Assembly (NCBI GenBank): GCA_023431285.1
Contig: JAEYXN010000093.1
Coordinates: 1 to 6,973 of the forward strand
Direction of reading: 5' to 3'
Length of the DNA stretch: 6,973 nt
Origin: Bacteroidota bacterium
GTDB lineage: Bacteria; Bacteroidota; Bacteroidia; Cytophagales; Cyclobacteriaceae
Position numbers and translations under genes: made by a program. Position 1 is the first letter of the stretch; each line of letters starts with the position of its first letter. This document shows positions 4,001 through 6,973 of the stretch, in pieces. Under the pieces are notes generated by a model. That model made no database searches. It worked only from the letters and a program-made list of their open reading frames with translations, and was not told the DNA's origin.

Positions 4001-6973
4001 CTGCTCCTGCGCTCGATGCGAAACACATCGTTGGTATTGTACGCACCGAGATCTGCCTTGCTCGTTCCGTTTTCGCGTATGTTGATGACCGATCCATTTA
4101 GAAAAATGGCGTAGTCGATAGACGTGTAGTTAAAATCAGGGTTCGTGTCGCTAAGACCGATCATCCTGCTTTTCGACATCTCAAACGCGGGGAATTCAAT
4201 CCAGCCATCCTCGCCAGCCGGAATGGATTGCTGCGAAAACGCGCCTGCATTCCATCCCCCGGTTGTCCCGGACGAATTCTTTATGAGTCGGGTTCCATTT
4301 GTTGTAACGTTTGACGAAAGAGCGGTCCACGCGACCGGATTGCTATTACCAATGCCATGATAAATCTCCAATAGCCGACCTGCATGGTCGTATTCGTAAC
4401 GACGATTTACGACAGTGGTAGTCGTGCCGAAAGATGTTCGCACACCCACGACTGTCGCATGATGGTTTTGCAGCGAAGTATCCACTATCAGATTTGTAGT
4501 CGAAGGTGCGGCAACCGAACTGGACGTAAATCCTGTTAACTCTATCCCGTTTCGATAGTATCTAATACGACCCGCGGTCCGCTCGACTTTCAATATGTCG
4601 CCCGTAACCAGCAGGCCTGTATAAGTCGCCTTTACAGAATTGTTCTCAACAACCTGTAGCGTCGAACCATTCATGTTGAGCGCGTAGTCAATATTCACAA
4701 AGCTTTCATCTACACTTACATCATTAAATCCAATGTATCGGTTCTTGTCTAATTCAGCAACAGTGGTTTCAAACCAACCATCCTTACCTGCCGGAAGAAT
4801 CTGCACAGACGCGGCACCGGCATTGGCGGAAATTATTCGCTTTAAAATATTCCCTGTTTGCTGAGCGTTTACAATATCGCGCCATGTTACATCGCGCTTC
4901 CTGTGTTCCGTCTTTGTCTTGCGTACCTTTCCCGCAAAATCATATAGTGTCGAGGTCCGATCCTCGCCGCCTTTATAATTCTCGCTTATTGTCTGAATAA
5001 GACGATACCGGTCATCGTAATAATTTATGTTTCTGAGCCAGGAGGCACCATTGTTTCCAACAACATCCAACACCTTAACTTTTGATCCTGTAATGTGCCC
5101 TGTAAGATTGTGATTCGCTACCGATGGATGGGAATACATTTGTTCTTGAGCAACATCATTTCCAATGTAATCATAGCCGGCAGGCCAAAGACTTTTGAAA
5201 TCGTAACTATCGTAATAGGTAACCGTCAGGCATTTTTCCGGATCTGTAACTACCGGAAAGGCTAAATTGGTATAGCCGTGAATGTTTCCCGTACTTCTTC
5301 CAGCGTATTTTTCGAAATATTTTCCCCAAGGTTTTACACTTGTAAAACCATAAACAGCCGACTGCATTCCGCTCAGGCTTACTGCTGAGTCCATTATGCC
5401 TGTAATCACGGCACGATTTAATTGGTCGTATTTCGTAAACTTCCACTGGTGGACAGACCGCTGCTTTCCGTCTTGTGTCAAAATTAGACGATCCCGAATG
5501 TCGTATACCATGTAGATAGGTTCAGCTCCAGGCAGTTGCTTTTGAACCATGCGATGGTAGGAGTCATATGCATATCGAAAAGCCCATTGCTTAAGAAACG
5601 CGTCCTTTGTCGCATCGGTGGCGCCGGCATGATAGTACCTAGAATCAAGATTCTTTGTTGCTTCCGGAGGAACCACACAAACCAACCGATCCAATTTATC
5701 ATATATGTAATATGTGCTGGCGAAATTTACGTCACGGTTTGAATCGGTAGTGGACGGGTTACCAGCCCCGACCTGAACTCTTTTTAAAATCATTTTCCCA
5801 GCTTTGTCGACGTATTCAATAATTTGGTTGCCGTTTTCATCCTTTGTTCTGTTTTTCCTTAACTCCTTCGCATTATAATATCGTGGTGTTGTCGGAGAGC
5901 CGGTGGCGGTGGGGTTTACGAGTCCGAAAGTGTAGGTTGATGATGTACTGTGAGACCAAAGTAGTACCTCGTTAGCTGAAATGAATTCGTAAGAAAATTT
6001 TATCGTATTGTCGGTTGAACTATAGCCGTTGTTCCCATCCGGCTGAAAGGCCGAACCGACGGCGCCCTTTTTTATAACCCGATTCAACGGACTACGCTCA
6101 AGTACCGTTAATGCGTAGGGCTGCGTGTCGTCCTGAACTTTGTCCGACGTTCCATTCGAATAGAAAAGCTGATGTTCAGAGCCAGAATATTGTGCCATCG
6201 TTAAGGGGAATTCCTTTATGGTTCCATCGTTTTCGGAACTACTGTACGGAAGGAACTGTATCACCTCTCTCCCATATTCGTCATACATGACGGGCGTGAC
6301 CAAGTCTCTCTTGTCAGACGTTACTTGTGTTTGAACGGACTGCAACGGCCTTCCCAGATCATCGAAGTACTGAACTGCTTCTCGGACTTCTTCAACTGAC
6401 ATGAATGCGAGTTGATGATTGTTTGAAAATCCCGCCACGTTTGGCGAGTATTCAATTAGGGCGTTTGTCCCATCCTCAGCAATTGCTTTTACAACCGCCG
6501 ATACCGTTTTAGATATTCCGCCCTTCGTTACCTGAACTCTATGAATACCCGTTTTCGTCGTCGTAAATGCGCTTGCTGTAGATGGCGCTATTCCATCAGG
6601 ATCAAGCCATTGAAATGCATTATATGTTCCACCAGAAACAGCGAGCGTAACACCGGTTTCCTTTGAAATATAACTGCTGCCGACAAATGAAATTGCGGGT
6701 TCAGCATATACATGATAATTTGCATTGTCCGCTGTCGTGGTGCATTGAATGTCAGTATCGGTATAAGTCCAAACGTGTCTGGAGGAGACGATGTGTGTCC
6801 CTGGTCCATGAGTTTGAGGAGAAAACTGTGGCGGCGAGCTTGAAATTAAATTGGAATTAACGAACCATTCCGTCTGCGCGCTGGGGATCAATGGGATCGG
6901 CGCGTCTCCTGAAAAAAGTTCTTTGTCGGGCCCGGCATTTGCATCATTGTTGTAATCAAGCAGCTTGACCGAA
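805..6973 (-). CDS. RHS/YD-repeat polymorphic toxin, DUF6443-type, 5'-truncated by window
   Basis: Very large surface or secreted RHS-repeat protein whose beta-cocoon shell is expected to enclose and deliver a C-terminal toxin. At least 2056 residues are visible. Numbering here takes TTG 6889-6891 as residue 1, but the frame is open to the right edge (SVKLLDYNNDANAGPDKELF precedes it), so the real start and any signal peptide are outside. Order: Ig-like segment (68-136); DUF6443-like segment with VQYFDDLGRPLQSVQ (173-187); YD motifs such as YDKLDRLVCVV (398), YDIRDRLIL (463), YEYDHAGRLLEI (832), YSYDPLNRLTQ (1117) and YIYDATGRKI (1253); two related beta domains (675-822, 861-1007); jelly-roll-like inserts (1305-1450, 1481-1692); KDHLGNVRLTF (1462-1472); YYPFGATFNSYSREN (1703-1717); core end PLSIVDPDG (1776-1784); variable tail (1785-2028). 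Family assignment is secure. Toxin activity and export route are inferred. Translation of the next gene is probably coupled to this one. Confidence 0.93.
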   Translation of the reverse strand, partial: SVKLLDYNNDANAGPDKELFSGDAPIPLIPSAQTEWFVNSNLISSSPPQFSPQTHGPGTHIVSSRHVWTYTDTDIQCTTTADNANYHVYAEPAISFVGSSYISKETGVTLAVSGGTYNAFQWLDPDGIAPSTASAFTTTKTGIHRVQVTKGGISKTVSAVVKAIAEDGTNALIEYSPNVAGFSNNHQLAFMSVEEVREAVQYFDDLGRPLQSVQTQVTSDKRDLVTPVMYDEYGREVIQFLPYSSSENDGTIKEFPLTMAQYSGSEHQLFYSNGTSDKVQDDTQPYALTVLERSPLNRVIKKGAVGSAFQPDGNNGYSSTDNTIKFSYEFISANEVLLWSHSTSSTYTFGLVNPTATGSPTTPRYYNAKELRKNRTKDENGNQIIEYVDKAGKMILKRVQVGAGNPSTTDSNRDVNFASTYYIYDKLDRLVCVVPPEATKNLDSRYYHAGATDATKDAFLKQWAFRYAYDSYHRMVQKQLPGAEPIYMVYDIRDRLILTQDGKQRSVHQWKFTKYDQLNRAVITGIMDSAVSLSGMQSAVYGFTSVKPWGKYFEKYAGRSTGNIHGYTNLAFPVVTDPEKCLTVTYYDSYDFKSLWPAGYDYIGNDVAQEQMYSHPSVANHNLTGHITGSKVKVLDVVGNNGASWLRNINYYDDRYRLIQTISENYKGGEDRTSTLYDFAGKVRKTKTEHRKRDVTWRDIVNAQQTGNILKRIISANAGAASVQILPAGKDGWFETTVAELDKNRYIGFNDVSVDESFVNIDYALNMNGSTLQVVENNSVKATYTGLLVTGDILKVERTAGRIRYYRNGIELTGFTSSSVAAPSTTNLIVDTSLQNHHATVVGVRTSFGTTTTVVNRRYEYDHAGRLLEIYHGIGNSNPVAWTALSSNVTTNGTRLIKNSSGTTGGWNAGAFSQQSIPAGEDGWIEFPAFEMSKSRMIGLSDTNPDFNYTSIDYAIFLNGSVINIRENGTSKADLGAYNTNDVFRIERRSSTVYYRKNGRIIYTSLTPSFTTLHVDCSLYALGTTVADVTLGIGSGASELRLVSNKYNELGQLVDKKLHSAAGTAPKQSVDYRYNIRGWLMSMNNASLTSGTNNDETTDYFGFELGYNNDIGISNSGTYNGNISGMKWSNFLGNSTVKEKGYTYSYDPLNRLTQALYKQKTTTWGVAPDNGFSENNYTYDLNGNIRSLTRYDERGAASPMDVLAYDYGTGTSQSNKLLKVSDGGDDFKGFADGTNTVNDYTYDANGNMLTDQNKGITTNIVYNFLNLPQLVVRGGNSIQYIYDATGRKICQITNFNGVQKHTDYAGEFQYQDDVLTLVNHEEGRIVLVRNEKVYFHEAESTSGFTSFNATLSPVTQNGGEKYVKAASTATASRTGISSLGTPVIVSAGDRYRIRVKGYRDNGSAASSNPAYISVKGNGLDIGWPGSALPEGQVAESWTEQVVTVPTGVTLLTIGLQWSTTVAVGEAIYFNELEVIRQTVETPEYQYDMKDHLGNVRLTFTSKDVIETNIATMETVNVSKEGGQFLYYDEAVKVSHEIYDHTYNGTTGATYYATRLTGGNTNEKFGLAKSLSVMPGDVIKTEVYAKYLDPTTSNWTTALQNFVTSIGNSTAPPGTFVDGGSAGSLGGGTFPIAPINHGSETGTAPKAYLNYIVYNNDMTTILESGFFRITTSSREHGQNAVHDRLWKDITIKEPGYVYIYLSNENPTPVEVYFDDFRVEHIKSPIIQMDDYYPFGATFNSYSRENSIPQNFLYQEKEWQQDLSWNLYDFEWRQYDPFTNRTTTMDLHADSYPLLSPYSWAANNPLSIVDPDGRDIVDTHFATTYFGADAQKMFRQLQSQQSSRSSNEDPEKPTFYSFNSKTQARREQMDKDRLQAEKDSEPGIFESMWNATKDFGSDLVTGELFSNAWESVSNYVTDYPNSMMKNLEYQYKLGQGEIPANQVAYDFTYGAWSSVATAGAIKGVGGTVRFLNFGANSGYGVPMNLGRLGKFEFMYRNPSVKGGTVFSYQSVSGGKFRLDFHSFRSRGRTLHFHANYWGYTSSPHRSLNPFRFGQPIK
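1060..1539 (-). other. Linker and pre-toxin segment between RHS core and toxin (residues 1785-1944)
   Basis: Directly after DPDG the protein loses YD repeats. Residues 1785-1855 are polar and charged (QSQQSSRSSNEDPEK, then ARREQMDKDRLQAEKD) and may form a short helix or coiled coil. Residues 1854-1944 look like the amphipathic pre-toxin stretch common in RHS and CDI proteins: GIFESMWNATKDFGSDLVTG, then NAWESVSNYVTDYP, then a small-residue stretch WSSVATAGAIKGVGGTV (1923-1939) that could insert into or cross a membrane. Hand-counted GC for 841-1500 is about 42%, below the core. A role in translocation or packing of the toxin inside the shell is inferred from other RHS proteins. Confidence 0.55.
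1540..1785 (-). other. C-terminal end of RHS core with autoproteolysis-type P-x4-DPxG motif (residues 1703-1784)
   Basis: This segment carries the conserved plug-like end of the RHS core: YYPFGATFNSYSREN (1703-1717), LYQEKEWQQDLSWNLYDF (1724-1741), QYDPFTNRTTTMDLHAD (1745-1761), SPYSWAANNPLSIVDPDG (1767-1784). P1776-x4-D1781-P-x-G matches the PxxxxDPxG pattern that ends RHS cores and marks the cleavage site in characterised proteins. The preceding element usually reads YDPxxGR followed by DP; here GR has become NR and DP has become DL, with D1757 kept. Whether cleavage still occurs cannot be read from sequence. Confidence 0.75.
1816..2451 (-). other. Jelly-roll-like insert in RHS shell (residues 1481-1692)
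   Basis: A roughly 210-residue non-YD segment lies between DHLGNVRLTF and DDYYPFG. It begins with ATMETVNVSKEGGQFLYYDE, which resembles the start of similar inserts in Bacteroidota RHS proteins. It continues with GLAKSLSVMPGDVIKTEVYA, a Gly/Pro-rich loop (GGSAGSLGGGTFPIAP near 1591), LNYIVYNND, and ends with GYVYIYLSNENPTPVEVYFDDFRVEHI. The closing YFDDFRV pattern is typical of the last strand of galactose-binding-like or CBM jelly rolls. Ligand binding is only inferred from this similarity. Confidence 0.55.
2542..2979 (-). other. Carbohydrate-binding-module-like insert (residues 1305-1450)
   Basis: Residues 1305-1450 interrupt the core just before the DHLGNVRLTF motif. The segment opens with KVYFHEAESTSGFTSF and closes with GEAIYFNELEVIRQ, with VIVSAGDRYRIRVKGYRDNG and SWTEQVVTVPTGVTLLTIGL between them. 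Opening with an AES or AE-like element and closing with a strand containing a Y-F-N/D-E pattern is common in beta-sandwich CBM-type domains. It is flanked by EFQYQDDVLTLVNHEEGRIV on the N side and by YQYDMKDHLGNVRL on the C side, so it is inserted into an otherwise standard shell. A sugar-binding function is not shown. Confidence 0.5.
3871..4311 (-). repeat. Beta-rich intragenic repeat, copy 2 (residues 861-1007)
   Basis: Second copy of a roughly 145-residue domain found twice in the RHS protein. Matching landmarks with copy 1 are IPAGEDGWIEF (LPAGKDGWFET), SRMIGLSD (NRYIGFND), IDYAIFLNGSVINIRENGTS (IDYALNMNGSTLQVVENNSV), NDVFRIERRSSTVYYRKNGRI (GDILKVERTAGRIRYYRNGIE) and TTLHVDCSLYALGTTVADV (TNLIVDTSLQNHHATVVGV). 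The pattern of a phrase like R-Y-Y-R-N-G between strands resembles concanavalin/SPRY-like recognition domains in other secreted Bacteroidota proteins, but I do not assign a named family. The copies are clearly diverged, so the duplication is old. Confidence 0.8.
4426..4869 (-). repeat. Beta-rich intragenic repeat, copy 1 (residues 675-822)
   Basis: First copy of the duplicated domain, beginning near NAQQTGNILKRIISANAG and ending near VVGVRTSFG. It is separated from copy 2 by one YD motif (YEYDHAGRLLEIYHGIG) and a short spacer. It lies between the YD motif YDFAGKVRKTKTEHRKRDV and that spacer YD motif, so both copies are insertions in the shell rather than ends of it. Core phrases are GKDGWFE, NRYIGFND, IDYALNMNGS, GDILKVER and IRYYRNGIELTGF. 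Confidence 0.8.
6022..6441 (-). other. DUF6443-like N-terminal segment of RHS protein (residues 151-290)
   Basis: The segment contains EAVQYFDDLGRPLQSVQTQV (171-190) followed by YDEYGREVIQFLPYSSSEND (203-222), VLERSPLNRVIKKGAVGSAF and a GNNGYSSTDNTIKFSYEF stretch. This order (Q-YFD-LGRP-Q-V, YDEYGR, LPY, ERSPLNR) is the usual head of Bacteroidota DUF6443/RHS proteins, where it leads into the YD-repeat shell. It is preceded by an Ig-like stretch (SKETGVTLAVSGG, then FQWLDPDG, then GIHRVQVTKGGISKTVSAVV, about 68-136). Its function is unknown beyond being part of the shell. Confidence 0.75.

Noticed and set aside
3871..4869. The duplicated region as a recent DNA duplication or mobile element
   Set aside because: Similarity is visible at protein level only; the two copies differ widely at base level and have no flanking direct repeats or transposase.

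Overview
The window looks like part of a Bacteroidota chromosome, probably an environmental Cytophagia- or Chitinophagia-type bacterium; the exact lineage is inference. The main support is a giant secreted-type RHS/YD-repeat protein with hallmarks of that phylum: a DUF6443-like N-terminal segment, the KDHLGNVRLTF motif and the DDYYPFG...FNSY...REN motif of the core. The small regulator at the left edge also resembles short Bacteroidota XRE-family proteins. Almost every base is coding, and there is no gene-free stretch over 300 bases. I saw no tRNA, rRNA, CRISPR array or insertion sequence.

Layout from left to right. Positions 1-228 (+) hold the 3' end of a small XRE-type regulator gene, broken by a one-base frameshift near position 64. 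It converges on, and by two bases overlaps, an uncharacterised 199-codon gene on the minus strand (225-824). That gene overlaps the 3' end of an enormous RHS gene, also on the minus strand, which fills 805 to the right edge. The RHS gene is truncated by the window. Its frame is open through position 6973, so the TTG at 6889-6891 is only the first start-like codon in view and the true N-terminus lies outside.

The RHS protein reads, N to C: an Ig-like segment, a DUF6443-like segment, YD repeats interrupted by two copies of a roughly 145-residue beta-rich domain, more YD repeats, two jelly-roll-like inserts flanking the DHLGNVRLTF motif, the end of the RHS core (PLSIVDPDG), then a 244-residue variable tail. 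The last ~84 residues of the tail are small, very basic and rich in His and Arg, as expected for a polymorphic toxin warhead. The soluble, Cys-free product of the next gene is the natural candidate for its immunity protein.

Hand-counted GC falls from about 55-58% in sampled core lines to about 42% in the tail and about 36% in the downstream gene, as expected for an exchangeable toxin-immunity cassette on a conserved delivery shell. I recognise neither the toxin fold nor the partner family, so this pair is the most promising undescribed item here.
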